NCBI GenBank assembly: GCA_965116165.1
Contig: OZ220484.1
Span: 186,001-250,000, forward strand
DNA: 64,000 bases
Direction: 5' to 3'
DNA from: Azophilus sp965116165
Lineage (GTDB): Bacteria; Pseudomonadota; Gammaproteobacteria; Pseudomonadales; Azotimanducaceae
Shown: positions 52,184-61,289 of the stretch, piece after piece
Position numbering within the stretch: position 1 is the first letter of the stretch
Layout: every line of letters begins with the position of its first letter
Position numbers and translations under genes: made by a program
Notes under the pieces: model-generated
Database searches by the model: none
What the model saw: only the letters and a program-made list of their open reading frames with translations
What the model was told of the DNA's origin: nothing

Positions 52184-52257
52184 TTGCCAACCGCCCCGGA
52201 ACAGGTTCTCCGTCCGCGCCGCGGGTCGGGGCAACGGTCGCCAAGCCACTCTTGCCA

Positions 52258-53367
52258 ATGCAGTTCATTGATGAAGCGACCATTCACGTTTACGCCGGCA
52301 AGGGCGGCGATGGCGCGCTGAGCTTTCGGCGCGAAAAGTTCATCGCTCGCGGCGGCCCGGACGGCGGCGACGGCGGCGATGGCGGCGATGTCATCTTGGT
52401 GTCGGACGCCGCCCTCAATACACTTGTGGACTTCCGCTACCAACCCCGCTATCACGCTGGCAATGGCCGACCCGGTGGTGGACGCAACAAAACCGGCGCT
52501 CGCGGCGCAGACCGGGAGATTCGGGTGCCGCTCGGTACATCCGCCATTGATGCGGATACCCGGGAGTTACTCGGCGACCTCACCGAGCCCGGTGAGCGCC
52601 TATTGGTTGCCAGGGGTGGCCGTTGCGGGCTGGGCAATACCCGCTTCAAATCCAGCACCAACCGGGCCCCCCGCAGAACCACACCCGGCACCCTCGGCGA
52701 CCAACGGGAATTGTCACTGCAATTGAAATTATTGGCGGATGTTGGTTTGCTCGGCATGCCCAATGTCGGCAAATCGACCCTGATCGCCGCCGTTTCGGCA
52801 GCCCGGCCGAAAATCGCCGATTACCCTTTCACCACCCTGGTTCCCAATCTGGGTGTGGTGCGCGTGGATGACGAGGCCAGTTTCGTCATGGCGGACATTC
52901 CAGGCCTGATCGCCGGCGCGGCGCGTGGTACCGGACTCGGTGTTCAGTTTCTCCGGCACCTCGCCCGGACACGCCTACTGTTGCATCTGATCGATGTCCG
53001 CCCCGCCGATGGCTCCGATCCGGTGCGCAATGTGTCGACCATCGAGGCCGAATTGGCCGCCTACAGTGAAACCTTGGCGGAACGTCCCATTTGGCTCGTA
53101 CCAACCAAGACCGACCTGATTGATGACGCATCGCTGAACACACTGGTCGAACGCCTGCGGCGGGCCTTTCCGGACCGGGAAATCCAGCCGGTTGCGGCGA
53201 TTGAGCGTCGGGGGTTGCGGTCACTGAAGAACCGGATAATGGCAAGCCTCGCCGAAATGCGGCATCAGGCGGCCGCCGACAAGTCTGTCTGCGCTTTGGA
53301 AAAGGCACAAGCCGAGCGCATCCACGAGGATGTGCTGAAAAGTGCCCTGGCCGCCAAAGGATCATGA
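52258..53367 (+). CDS. obgE: Obg-family GTPase
   Basis: 369 residues from the ATG at 52258 (MQFIDEATIHVYAGKGGDGA), the position matching other Obg proteins; an in-frame start at 52180 would overlap rpmA. Gly-rich Obg domain to about 160 (GGPDGGDGGDGGDVILVSDA), then G domain: G1 GMPNVGKS near 167, G3 DIPG near 213, G4 NKxD variant TKTD near 283. Acts in ribosome assembly. Overlaps proB by four bases. Confidence 0.96.
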   Translation: MQFIDEATIHVYAGKGGDGALSFRREKFIARGGPDGGDGGDGGDVILVSDAALNTLVDFRYQPRYHAGNGRPGGGRNKTGARGADREIRVPLGTSAIDADTRELLGDLTEPGERLLVARGGRCGLGNTRFKSSTNRAPRRTTPGTLGDQRELSLQLKLLADVGLLGMPNVGKSTLIAAVSAARPKIADYPFTTLVPNLGVVRVDDEASFVMADIPGLIAGAARGTGLGVQFLRHLARTRLLLHLIDVRPADGSDPVRNVSTIEAELAAYSETLAERPIWLVPTKTDLIDDASLNTLVERLRRAFPDREIQPVAAIERRGLRSLKNRIMASLAEMRHQAAADKSVCALEKAQAERIHEDVLKSALAAKGS

Positions 53368-54503
53368 AGCTCACGGAGGATCGGGCCCGTCGGCAGGCTG
53401 CGGCCGCAAAGCGCATGGTCGTCAAGATTGGCAGTTCGCTGCTGACCGATCCCGTGGCGGGATTGTCGTCCGCCAATATCGATGCCTGGTGCGAGCAGTT
53501 GGCCGATTTATCGGCGCGGGGCGGGCAGATGGTGCTGGTCTCTTCAGGTGCCGTGGCCGAAGGCATGGCGCGACTTGGCTGGTCCGAGCGTCCGACCGAC
53601 CTGCCGCGATTGCAGGCGGCCGCCGCTGTCGGCCAGATGGGTCTCGTGCAAGCCTATGAAGCCGCCTTTGCGCGGCACGGTCGGCACACGGCAATGGTTT
53701 TGCTTACCCATGAGGATCTGGCCAATCGCCGACGCTATCTGAACGCCCGCTCCACCCTGACGCAACTGCTCGACATGGGTGTGATTCCCGTGGTCAACGA
53801 AAACGACACCGTGGCGACCGACGAAATTCGCTTTGGCGACAACGACACCCTGGCGGCGCTGGTGGCCAACCTGGTGGTGGCGGACTTGTTGGTGGTGCTA
53901 ACGGATGTGGATGGATTGCACAAGGGCGACCCGCGCACCGTTGCGGAGGCGAAGCCGTTGCGTTACGCCGAGGCTGGGGACGACGGGCTCGATACGCTGG
54001 CGGGGGAGGGCGGCGCGTTGGGACGGGGCGGGATGATTACCAAAGTGCGCGCCGCGCGCACGGCGGCCCGTTCCGGTGCCCACACGGTGATTGCGGACGG
54101 TCGGGACAGGTCGGTGCTCACGCGGATTGCGGCCGGTGAGCCGGTGGGAACCCTGCTTGCCGCGACTGTCCCACCGTTGGTGGCCCGCAAGCGGTGGATA
54201 GCGGGTCAGTTGAAACCCAGGGGCGAACTGGTGGTGGATGCCGGCGCGGCGACGGCGATGCGTCAACGGGGCGTTAGCCTGCTACCCGTGGGAGTTGTGG
54301 CCGTGCGCGGCGATTTTGTGCGCGGCGATGTGGTTCGTTGCATTACCGGGGACGGAGAGGTGGTCGCCCAAGGCCTTGTCAACTATTCCAGTGTCGAAGC
54401 GGGGCGTCTGGCCGGAGCGGCAACCGATGCAATACTCGATATATTGGGCTATGTGGAGGAGCCGGAACTCCTACACCGGGACAATTTGGTCATTTTGGGG
54501 TGA
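53364..54503 (+). CDS. proB: glutamate 5-kinase
   Basis: 379 residues. First step of proline synthesis. Amino-acid-kinase domain with VVKIGSSLLTD near 20, VLVSSGAVAEGMARLGW near 56, VVNENDTVATDEIRFGDNDT near 143, and a C-terminal PUA domain (about 285-370: VVDAGAATAMRQRGVSLLPV). ATG overlaps the obgE stop (ATGA). The rplU-rpmA-obgE-proB order is typical. Confidence 0.96.
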   Translation: MKLTEDRARRQAAAAKRMVVKIGSSLLTDPVAGLSSANIDAWCEQLADLSARGGQMVLVSSGAVAEGMARLGWSERPTDLPRLQAAAAVGQMGLVQAYEAAFARHGRHTAMVLLTHEDLANRRRYLNARSTLTQLLDMGVIPVVNENDTVATDEIRFGDNDTLAALVANLVVADLLVVLTDVDGLHKGDPRTVAEAKPLRYAEAGDDGLDTLAGEGGALGRGGMITKVRAARTAARSGAHTVIADGRDRSVLTRIAAGEPVGTLLAATVPPLVARKRWIAGQLKPRGELVVDAGAATAMRQRGVSLLPVGVVAVRGDFVRGDVVRCITGDGEVVAQGLVNYSSVEAGRLAGAATDAILDILGYVEEPELLHRDNLVILG

Positions 54504-54559
54504 GTTGCTACCCCGCAATGATCGGCTGATGCGCTTGGATGGGGCGTTGGCTTGCCGCG

Positions 54560-54820
54560 TTAGAGCGAGGCGATAGCGGCATTCAGGCGGGACTTGTGCC
54601 GGGCCGCCTTGTTTTTGTGCAAGATGCCCTTGGTCGCCATGCGGTCAATGATGGGGATGGCCTTATCCAAAGCGGCTCTTGCCGCCTCGGCATCCTTTTC
54701 ATTGATGGCCGCTTGCACCTTTTTGATGTACGTCCGTACCATGGAGCGTCGGCTGGCGTTGTGCCGCCGCCGCTTTTCCGCTTGACGGGCACGTTTACGG
54801 GCCTGTGCGCTGTTCGCCAA
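54560..54820 (-). CDS. rpsT: 30S ribosomal protein S20
   Basis: 86 residues from a TTG at 54820: (M)ANSAQARKRARQAEKRRRHN, the conserved S20 start. No ATG or GTG exists at this place. The same unusual start codon is known for E. coli rpsT, where it takes part in autoregulation. GGGAG lies about six bases upstream. Faces proB, divergent from murJ. Confidence 0.95.
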   Translation of the reverse strand: MANSAQARKRARQAEKRRRHNASRRSMVRTYIKKVQAAINEKDAEAARAALDKAIPIIDRMATKGILHKNKAARHKSRLNAAIASL

Positions 54821-54913
54821 TGGGGAGTCTCCCGGGGGGCTGAAAGGCGCACTAATATGCCGCCGAGAACCATGGATGTCAACGGAGTGGCACCAAGGTG
54901 GCGTATCAATTCT

Positions 54914-55000
54914 TGTCAATGATGTGCAATTGTTCGTTTGGACCGCAATACCCAGACAAATTGATCATTCAGGCGTTGGTTGGGGGCCAATTTTCGGGTG
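54914..55000 (+). mobile_element. element D, diverged copy 2 (in murJ leader)
   Basis: GATCATTCAGGCGTTGGTTG and neighbours match 63262-63330 of element D with substitutions. Terminal repeats are not clear. It lies between rpsT and murJ, so the apparent N-terminal extension of the murJ frame is element sequence. Confidence 0.6.
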
Positions 55001-55074
55001 TCGGCACCGGCACGGATAGTGTCGCCGATTTAAAAGCGGGTCAACTGGACGGACCCTTTGGCGCAACATTGAGA

Positions 55075-56673
55075 ATGCGGAAAGTTCCAACGGATACAGC
55101 ACCCGTCACGCGCCCGCCGCAAGCCCCGGTGGGCGATGGCCGGTCTACGAACGTCACCGCCAAGGGCGCGGTTGTATCGGCGATGACGTTGCTCTCCCGA
55201 CTCTCGGGATTTGCCCGCGATGTGCTCTTGTCGCACTTCCTGGGTGCGGGCGGCGCGGCGGATGCTTTTTTTGTTGCCCTGCGCATTCCCAACTTCTTCC
55301 GTCGGCTGTTTGCCGAGGGCGCCTTCAACCAGGCGTTTGTACCCGTTCTCGTCAGCTACAAGGCTCGGGGCCCGGAGGAACTGAAACGCTTCATCGCCCT
55401 GATTGGAGGCAATTTGGGGCTCGTGCTGGCGCTGTTCGTTGGATTCGGAATTGTGTTTTCGGAAGTGCTGGTTGGGTTGTTCGCGCCTGGATTCCGGAGC
55501 GACCCGGCGCGTTTCGGCTTGGCTGCCGGTCTGTTGCGCATGACGTTCCCGTACCTTGGCTTCATTGCTCTAACGGCATTTGCCGGTGCCGTCCTCAATG
55601 CCCATGACCGCTACGCGATACCCGCCTTCACACCTGTTTTACTGAATGTTTCCTTGATCGCGGCGATGGTTCTGGCGGCGGCGTCCGGTGCCGATATGGC
55701 TTTTGCGCTGGCTTGGGGTGTGCTCGTCGCGGGCGCGGTTCAGCTTTGTTTCCAAACGCCATTCATGGCGCGGTTGCGATTGCTGACGATGCCCAGGGTC
55801 GGTGCCCGTCACGACGGGGTGCGCAGGGTGGGGCGCCTCTTGGTTCCGGCGGTATTGGCGGCGTCGGTTGGGCAGTTGAATTCGTTGATCGATACGGTGC
55901 TCGCGTCTACCTTGGCAACGGGGTCCGTCTCCTGGCTTTACTACGCCGACCGTTTGCTCGAACTGCCCATTGGCTTGGTGGCCGTGGCGCTTGGAACCGT
56001 CCTGCTGCCGAATCTGTCGCGCCTGGCCGACAACGCCAATGAAGGCGGCTTTCGTCGAACGCTTGGCTGGGGTGTGCGGATGGGGATGTTGCTCGGGTTG
56101 CCCGCCTCGGTCGCGTTGTTTCTGCTGGCCTGGCCGCTGATCGCGACCATTTTTCATCATGGCGAAATGTCGGCTATGGATGTATCGATGACTGCCTTGG
56201 CGCTCAGGGCATTCGCGATTGGCGTACTGCCAATGGTGCTTGTCAAGATTTTGGCGCCCGCCTTTTTCGCCCATCAGGACACGCGCACCCCTTTTCGAAT
56301 GGCGGCGGTTGCGGTGGCTATCAACGTGGCGCTGAACCTGTCGATGTTCCGTTGGTTCGGGCATGTCGGATTGGCGTTGGCGACATCGGTGGCGGCCTGG
56401 GTGCATTGTTGGTTGCTCTGGCGAGGCGCTGCGGCGCGCGCCTATTTGGTTGCGCGTGGACAGGTGCGGGCGGGCATGCGCGTGGGGTTGGCGGTGGTTT
56501 GTATGGCGCTGGCTTTAGCGGCCGCCGTTCCGAGCGACACCTATTGGCTGGAGGCGCCGGCGCTGGACCGGATCCTATGGTTGTGCGGCCTGGTCGCCGT
56601 CGGTGGTTTTATTTACGCGCTGGCCTTGATTGTGGGCGGGCTGCGTGTCGGAGACATTCGGCATCGGGTGTGA
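55075..56673 (+). CDS. murJ: lipid II flippase MurJ (MviN)
   Basis: 532 residues if the ATG at 55075 is used; GTG at 55129 is the alternative, and the frame before 55075 is MITE D sequence. About 14 membrane helices. Family start AMTLLSRLSGFARDVLLSHF, then ADAFFVALRIPNFFRRLFAE and GAFNQAFVPVLV near 70-110, with the functionally important arginines. Flips lipid II for cell-wall synthesis. Followed by MITE E, then lspA. Confidence 0.93.
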   Translation: MRKVPTDTAPVTRPPQAPVGDGRSTNVTAKGAVVSAMTLLSRLSGFARDVLLSHFLGAGGAADAFFVALRIPNFFRRLFAEGAFNQAFVPVLVSYKARGPEELKRFIALIGGNLGLVLALFVGFGIVFSEVLVGLFAPGFRSDPARFGLAAGLLRMTFPYLGFIALTAFAGAVLNAHDRYAIPAFTPVLLNVSLIAAMVLAAASGADMAFALAWGVLVAGAVQLCFQTPFMARLRLLTMPRVGARHDGVRRVGRLLVPAVLAASVGQLNSLIDTVLASTLATGSVSWLYYADRLLELPIGLVAVALGTVLLPNLSRLADNANEGGFRRTLGWGVRMGMLLGLPASVALFLLAWPLIATIFHHGEMSAMDVSMTALALRAFAIGVLPMVLVKILAPAFFAHQDTRTPFRMAAVAVAINVALNLSMFRWFGHVGLALATSVAAWVHCWLLWRGAAARAYLVARGQVRAGMRVGLAVVCMALALAAAVPSDTYWLEAPALDRILWLCGLVAVGGFIYALALIVGGLRVGDIRHRV

Positions 56674-56721
56674 AAGATCGTTCGCCGCAGTTCCAAAGTC
56701 GAGATCACGGGTAATATGGAC

Positions 56722-56905
56722 TTAGCCCGACCTATTAATGAATAAACTACTGCGGCCGTCAATAGCGGCGAAATCACCGGGCGAGCTCCCGCCGCGTGCT
56801 CAACGTGCCGTCAAGCACGCCTGTGCGCGTTCCTGCTCCACGTACCCAGTACTTTCACTACTCTTGCCGGCCTCGCCACGTTCATTCATGAATAGGTCGG
56901 GCTGG
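56722..56905 (-). mobile_element. MITE family E, full copy between murJ and lspA
   Basis: Left target TTAG at 56722, right CTGG at 56902. Ends CCCGACCTATTAATGAAT and ATTCATGAATAGGTCGGG. About 184 bp, related over its length to the rplU-rpmA copy in reverse orientation. An F-like sequence follows at 56906-56935. Confidence 0.83.
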
Positions 56906-57030
56906 CAGCTCATGGTGATGCATCACTAAAGTCCGACAGGCTGTTGGCTTACGGATCCTATGGGGAATATCGGCTTGGCAAAGCGCGCCAAGGGGTGCAA
57001 GGTAGAGTATGCAATTTTGATGGGTGCGGC

Positions 57031-57507
57031 ATGCGCGGTAGGTGGTATTGGGTCGCCGGCGGGGCGATCACTCTGGATCAGTTCAGCAAGTGGTTGGTCA
57101 GCGGTACGCTGAACCTGGGCGAGCGGATCGAACTGTTGCCGTTTTTCAGTTGGGTTCTCTGGCACAACGACGGCGCCGCTTTCTCGCTGATGGCGGATTT
57201 GGGTGGGTGGCAGCGGTGGTTCTTCGTGGGATTGGCGGCGGCATTCGCCGGCTTTATCGTCTACGAACTGCGGCGCCTGCCGGTTGCGGATTGGGCACAG
57301 GGTTTGGCCTACGGCCTCATATTGGGCGGCGCCCTCGGCAACATGATTGATCGGTTGTTGAACGGCTATGTGGTCGACTTTGTGCTGTTGCATTGGCGTC
57401 ATTATTATTTTCCCGCCTTCAATGTCGCCGATGCGGCCCTCTCCTGTGGCGCGGTGTTGTGGATCGGCTGCATGATCCGGGATGCGCGTGCCGAACGAAC
57501 GACATAG
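57031..57507 (+). CDS. lspA: signal peptidase II (lipoprotein)
   Basis: 158 residues from the ATG at 57031. Cleaves prolipoproteins after lipid attachment. Four membrane helices; DQFSKW near 17, NDGAAFSLMADLGGWQRWFF near 47, catalytic Asp pair in GNMIDRLLNGYVVDFV near 114 and FNVADAALS near 132. Usually follows ileS, which is not here. Nine bases before the pilin gene. Confidence 0.95.
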   Translation: MRGRWYWVAGGAITLDQFSKWLVSGTLNLGERIELLPFFSWVLWHNDGAAFSLMADLGGWQRWFFVGLAAAFAGFIVYELRRLPVADWAQGLAYGLILGGALGNMIDRLLNGYVVDFVLLHWRHYYFPAFNVADAALSCGAVLWIGCMIRDARAERTT

Positions 57508-57515
57508 CGCGGCGC

Positions 57516-57992
57516 ATGGCCGGAGATTTCGGTTTGCGTCGACAGCGGGGGTTTAGCCTGCTGGAATTGCTGGCCGCGCTCGCCATTCTGGCCATCGTTG
57601 CCACCTTGGCCGTTCCCCTTTATTCGAGCTATTCACAGCGAGCCTTTCGTGCCGAGGCGCAGGGAGATTTGTCGGCCTGCGCTCTCGGTATGGAGCACTG
57701 GGCCGGTATCGAATTTACCTATGGGGGCGCGGCCGATGCCGATGACGATGGAATCGGAGACGCGGATTCCGGCCCCGTGGCCCGGACGATTTGCAAACCG
57801 CGCTCGGTTGCACAGGGCCGCTATGCCATATCGGTGGAGGGGTCGGAGGGAACATTCCTGCTAATCGCCCGTCCTGTGCCGACTGGGCCGATGGCGGCGG
57901 ACGGGTTTCTGACTTTGGATGCGGCGGGCAATCGCCAATGGGACCGGGACGGCAACGGTGTCATCGGTGTTGGCGAAGATCGTTGGGAGTGA
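57516..57992 (+). CDS. pilE: type IV pilin-like protein (PilE type)
   Basis: 158 residues. Class III signal: RQRGFSLLELLAALAILAIV, cleaved after Gly with Glu at mature position 5. The hydrophobic helix follows, then a short globular part with Cys near 70 and 95 and a DADDDGIGDADSG acidic loop that may bind calcium. Adjacent minor pilin genes support a pilus-assembly role. Confidence 0.88.
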   Translation: MAGDFGLRRQRGFSLLELLAALAILAIVATLAVPLYSSYSQRAFRAEAQGDLSACALGMEHWAGIEFTYGGAADADDDGIGDADSGPVARTICKPRSVAQGRYAISVEGSEGTFLLIARPVPTGPMAADGFLTLDAAGNRQWDRDGNGVIGVGEDRWE

Positions 57993-57996
57993 GCCG

Positions 57997-58530
57997 TTGT
58001 CGCATCGCCTTTTCCAATCCGGGGTCACCCTTATCGAGGTGTTGATCGCCGTCCTTGTCTCAAGTGTCGCCGTATTGGGTGTCGCGGGATTGCAGATGCT
58101 GGGCATGCAGTCCAATCGTGCGGCGCTGCTGCGCACCGAAGCCGTGCACATCGCCCACGACATGCTGGAACGCATGCGCGCCAATGCGGTGGGTGTGGGT
58201 GCGGCGCAGCACTACGGCGGCCTGGCTTTGGGAGACCCGCCACCCAACCCGCCGGATTGCGGTGCCGGGGATTGCACCGCGCGGGAGGTGGCGGACTTTG
58301 ACCGCGCTCTGTGGAAATGCCGGTTGGGACGGTTCAGGGACCACCCCGCCTGTGCCGAACTGATCGGTGTCGCCGGCTCCGGCCTTGTTGCCGGGGATTT
58401 GGACCAGGCGCCGTTGCCGGATGGTGACGGCGCCATCGAATTTAACCGCGCGGGAACTGTGGTCGGTATCCATGTGCAATGGCGCGAGGGCAGCCATGTT
58501 CGGTCCGTTTCCGTCGCCAGCCGTCTCTAG
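57997..58530 (+). CDS. pilV: minor pilin PilV-like
   Basis: 177 residues from a TTG at 57997 with GGGAG seven bases upstream; no ATG or GTG fits. Prepilin signal SHRLFQSGVTLIEVLIAVLV with Glu at position 5 after Gly. PilV features: HIAHDMLERMRANA near 50 and several cysteines (DCGAGDCTAREV). The stop TAG is part of a CTAG at the edge of a short E element. Confidence 0.87.
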   Translation: MSHRLFQSGVTLIEVLIAVLVSSVAVLGVAGLQMLGMQSNRAALLRTEAVHIAHDMLERMRANAVGVGAAQHYGGLALGDPPPNPPDCGAGDCTAREVADFDRALWKCRLGRFRDHPACAELIGVAGSGLVAGDLDQAPLPDGDGAIEFNRAGTVVGIHVQWREGSHVRSVSVASRL

Positions 58531-58560
58531 CCCGACCTATTCACGAATAGGTTGGGCGAG
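58527..58560. mobile_element. MITE family E, collapsed copy between pilV and pilW
   Basis: CTAG, CCCGACCTATTC, then ACGAATAGGTTGGG: two E ends joined with almost no interior. The CTAG is the pilV stop region. Confidence 0.75.
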
Positions 58561-58589
58561 TGCTCGATCCAACTGATAATGCTGCATCG
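58560..58589 (+). repeat. family F repeat, copy 3, over the pilW start
   Basis: GTGCTCGATCCAACTGATAA and the next ten bases match F copies at 26424 and 49416. The ATG of pilW (58579) and its first codons lie inside the repeat. Confidence 0.75.
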
Positions 58590-59580
58590 GCGCGCCCTTG
58601 GCTTTACCCTCATCGAGTTGATGCTCGCCCTCGCCCTGGGCTTGATTGTGATGGCCGGCCTGGCGCAATTGTTTGTGGGTGGCGGGCAGGGCTATGCATC
58701 GTTGCAAAGCCAGTCCAGGCTTCAGGAAAGTGGGCGCTATGCGTTGGCGTTCATCGGCCGGTCCGCCCGGGGCGCGGGCTATCTCGGTTGCAATGGCCGG
58801 CCCCGGCGCATTGTGAATATGCTCAACGGCGAACTTGCTGCACTGTTTCCGCTCAACATCACCGAGCCGGTGGAGGCCTTTGAGAGCGACGGTGGCGGTT
58901 CGGCCACGGAATTTGCCCAACGAGCGGGGATCGGCACCAGCGGTATTGTGCCGGGAGCCGACATGGTTGTCTTTCGCCGCGTACAGGGGCCACTGCTGCG
59001 TGTTTCCGCTCCGGTGAACCCCCACGGGAATCCCACTGTGGAGCGCCGCGGAGCGATTGGCCTGAAAAAGGATGATTTCGCGCTCATTGGCGATTGCGAA
59101 CAGGTTTCGTTGTTTCGAATCACCGGGTTGGTGAATGGCGCCGGCCACATCGGGCTCCTGCGCGGCCACGGACAGGGGCTGTTTGCGAACGCGGCGGCCA
59201 AGCCCCTGACGGACGCTGGCGGTTTGTATGGTCCGGCGGGCGCGGACGGAGCCGCCATGGTGGGCCGGGTGGTGGCGGAGACCTATTTCATTGCCCGGGG
59301 AAGAAGTGTCGATCGGCGGGGCAATACGCTTTATTCCCTTTGGCGGCGTTCCGGCATGGATGCCCCCGCGGAACTTGTCGAGGGCATAGGGGAGTTGCAG
59401 GTCACCTTCGGCATAGACACCCGGCCGGATGATGGCTTGGCGAGGGTGAGCCGCTTTGTGGGCTTTGACACCATTGCGCCGGGCGCAATGATTCGCGCCG
59501 TGCGGGTACGGGTGGTGGCGGACCATCCCATACAGCCGCGCGCGTTCAGTCAGACCTTCAACCTGCGCAATGCCGGATAA
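58579..59580 (+). CDS. pilW: minor pilin PilW-like
   Basis: 333 residues from the ATG at 58579. Prepilin signal RRALGFTLIELMLALALGLI. PilW traits: RLQESGRYALAFIGRSARGA near 48, cysteines in LGCNGRPRR and LIGDCEQVS. The start codon and residues MLHR are within an F repeat, so the leader is repeat-derived and no Shine-Dalgarno sequence is evident. Overlaps or abuts pilX. Confidence 0.88.
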   Translation: MLHRRALGFTLIELMLALALGLIVMAGLAQLFVGGGQGYASLQSQSRLQESGRYALAFIGRSARGAGYLGCNGRPRRIVNMLNGELAALFPLNITEPVEAFESDGGGSATEFAQRAGIGTSGIVPGADMVVFRRVQGPLLRVSAPVNPHGNPTVERRGAIGLKKDDFALIGDCEQVSLFRITGLVNGAGHIGLLRGHGQGLFANAAAKPLTDAGGLYGPAGADGAAMVGRVVAETYFIARGRSVDRRGNTLYSLWRRSGMDAPAELVEGIGELQVTFGIDTRPDDGLARVSRFVGFDTIAPGAMIRAVRVRVVADHPIQPRAFSQTFNLRNAG

Positions 59581-59590
59581 CGGGGTGGGC

Positions 59591-60316
59591 ATGGCGCAAA
59601 TGCCCGTGCAACGCGGCGTCGCCCTGTTCGCTTGCCTGGCGTTGCTATTGCTGTTGACAATCGCGGCAACCTCGGCGGTTCGCACGACCATGCTGGAGAC
59701 GCGGATGGTTCGCAACGCGGAGGACGCGCTCCTGGCTTTCCAGGCGGCCGAGGCGGCGCTGCGCGAAGGCGAGGCCCATGTGTCCGATGGAATCGGGGAC
59801 GCCGGGGTGTTTACCGACGCGGGGCTGGCCGGCTTGTGGACGGTTGCCCCCCTTGGCCAAGCCGAACGCTGGTCCCTCGCGGAAATTTGGGCGGTCGGCA
59901 GCCGTCGCAGCCGGGTCGCGGAAACACGCCTTGAATCGGTGGCGTGGCAGCCGCGCTACATCGTGGAGTGGTTGGCGACCCTGGAATCCACCACCGAGCC
60001 GCCTCCCTCGGAAGGCTCCATCGACGAGGAACCGGCCGAAACAACCAGGGAACGAATCGAGGTTTTCCGCATCACCGCGCATGGTGTTGGTCGCACCGAA
60101 GCCGCCCATGCGATGGTCCAGAGCACCTACGGCATCCTGATTCGGGACGAAGGCGAATGCTCCGGGGTCTACCCGGAAACGCCGCATGCCCCGAACCGCG
60201 ATGGAATGTCGGTATTCTACTCCGGTGACGCGGACTGCCGATCATCCTTGGTCAAGACACCGGCCAGCGATGCCGATGTCGGTCGTCTATCCTGGCGGGA
60301 AATCGCGCTGCCGTAG
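59591..60316 (+). CDS. pilX: minor pilin PilX-like
   Basis: 241 residues from the ATG at 59591; an ATG at 59570 would overlap pilW. N-terminal QRGVALFACLALLLLLTIAA is a prepilin-like segment lacking Glu5, as in PilX, followed by ALLAFQAAEAALREGE. A Pro/Glu-rich loop EPPPSEGSIDEEPAE lies near 140. pilY1 normally follows but is absent; ribF comes next. Confidence 0.85.
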   Translation: MAQMPVQRGVALFACLALLLLLTIAATSAVRTTMLETRMVRNAEDALLAFQAAEAALREGEAHVSDGIGDAGVFTDAGLAGLWTVAPLGQAERWSLAEIWAVGSRRSRVAETRLESVAWQPRYIVEWLATLESTTEPPPSEGSIDEEPAETTRERIEVFRITAHGVGRTEAAHAMVQSTYGILIRDEGECSGVYPETPHAPNRDGMSVFYSGDADCRSSLVKTPASDADVGRLSWREIALP

Positions 60317-60359
60317 CCTGTCGGCGGCAACCTTGCCCGAAAGATCAATTGCGGACATC

Positions 60360-61289
60360 ATGTCGCGCTGCATGGAAATCCACCGAAATCTTGATCGGGC
60401 CGGCGGTACCCGCTGTGTGCTCTGTATCGGCAACTTCGACGGTGTTCACTTGGGGCATCGTAAGCTGCTTGAAGTGGCGCGCGCGCTTGCCAGAACGACG
60501 GGGCGGCCACTCGGCGTGCTCACTTTCGAGCCGCATCCGAGACGCCTGTTTCGTCCGGACGATCCGCCGTTCCGCATCACGCCTCCGGCGGTCGAACAGC
60601 GTCTGTTGCGCGACCTGGGCATCGACCTCCTGTTTTCGTTGCGCTTTGATTGGGATTTCGCCAGCCAGCCCGCCGAGGCCTTTATCGCCAACGTGTTGAA
60701 AGGCGGTATTCGGCCATCGTATATCGTGGTTGGGTACGACTTCCGCTTCGGCCAATTGCGCACCGGCACGGCCGAGACGATGCGGGAGGCCGGATTCGCG
60801 GTTCGGGTTGTCGAGGAACTCGCCGATGAGGAACACCGGGCCTATTCCTCCAGCCATGTTCGGGTCGCGCTCCGCCATGGCGACCTGGACATGGCGAACC
60901 GTCTGTTGGGATGGGAATGGGAAATCGAGGGCAAGGTCGTCGTCGGTAATCGCCGCGGCCACACCCTGGGGTTTCCAACCGCCAATGTGGAACTTGGCGA
61001 AACCCTGCACCCCGCCTACGGCATCTATGCGGCCTGGGCTTTGGTGCCGGGGGAGGAGACTTGGCGTCCGGCGGCCACGAACATCGGTATCCGGCCCATG
61101 TTCGAACTGCCCATCGGTCAGGTGGAGGCCCACATCCTGGGCTTCGACCGAGACATCTACGGCAAAACGTTGCGGGTACGGCCCGTCAAGAAAATTCGTG
61201 GCGAGGCGCGTTTTGCGAGCGTGGACGAACTCATCGCGCAGATGCGTATCGATTGTCGGACCACCAAGCGACTTTTGGGCCTGTCATAG
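60360..61289 (+). CDS. ribF: bifunctional riboflavin kinase / FAD synthetase
   Basis: 309 residues from the ATG at 60360 (60372 is an equally good choice). Makes FMN and FAD. Adenylyltransferase half with CIGNFDGVHLGHRKLL near 21-36 and VVGYDFRFGQLRTG near 122; kinase half with VVVGNRRGHTLGFPTANVEL near 197-216 and IRPMFELP near 240. Its stop overlaps the convergent fimT gene by six bases. In relatives ribF lies between murJ and ileS. Confidence 0.95.
   Translation: MSRCMEIHRNLDRAGGTRCVLCIGNFDGVHLGHRKLLEVARALARTTGRPLGVLTFEPHPRRLFRPDDPPFRITPPAVEQRLLRDLGIDLLFSLRFDWDFASQPAEAFIANVLKGGIRPSYIVVGYDFRFGQLRTGTAETMREAGFAVRVVEELADEEHRAYSSSHVRVALRHGDLDMANRLLGWEWEIEGKVVVGNRRGHTLGFPTANVELGETLHPAYGIYAAWALVPGEETWRPAATNIGIRPMFELPIGQVEAHILGFDRDIYGKTLRVRPVKKIRGEARFASVDELIAQMRIDCRTTKRLLGLS

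Noticed and set aside
54898..55074. N-terminal extension of MurJ
   Set aside because: The extra 59 codons are element D sequence; MurJ homology starts after 55138.
55639..56406. 255-codon minus-strand frame inside murJ
   Set aside because: Antisense of membrane helices, giving a His/Arg/Gln-rich chain; not protein-like.
58537..59715. 392-codon minus-strand frame opposite pilW
   Set aside because: Shadow of a well-supported pilin gene; no family resemblance, no ribosome site.
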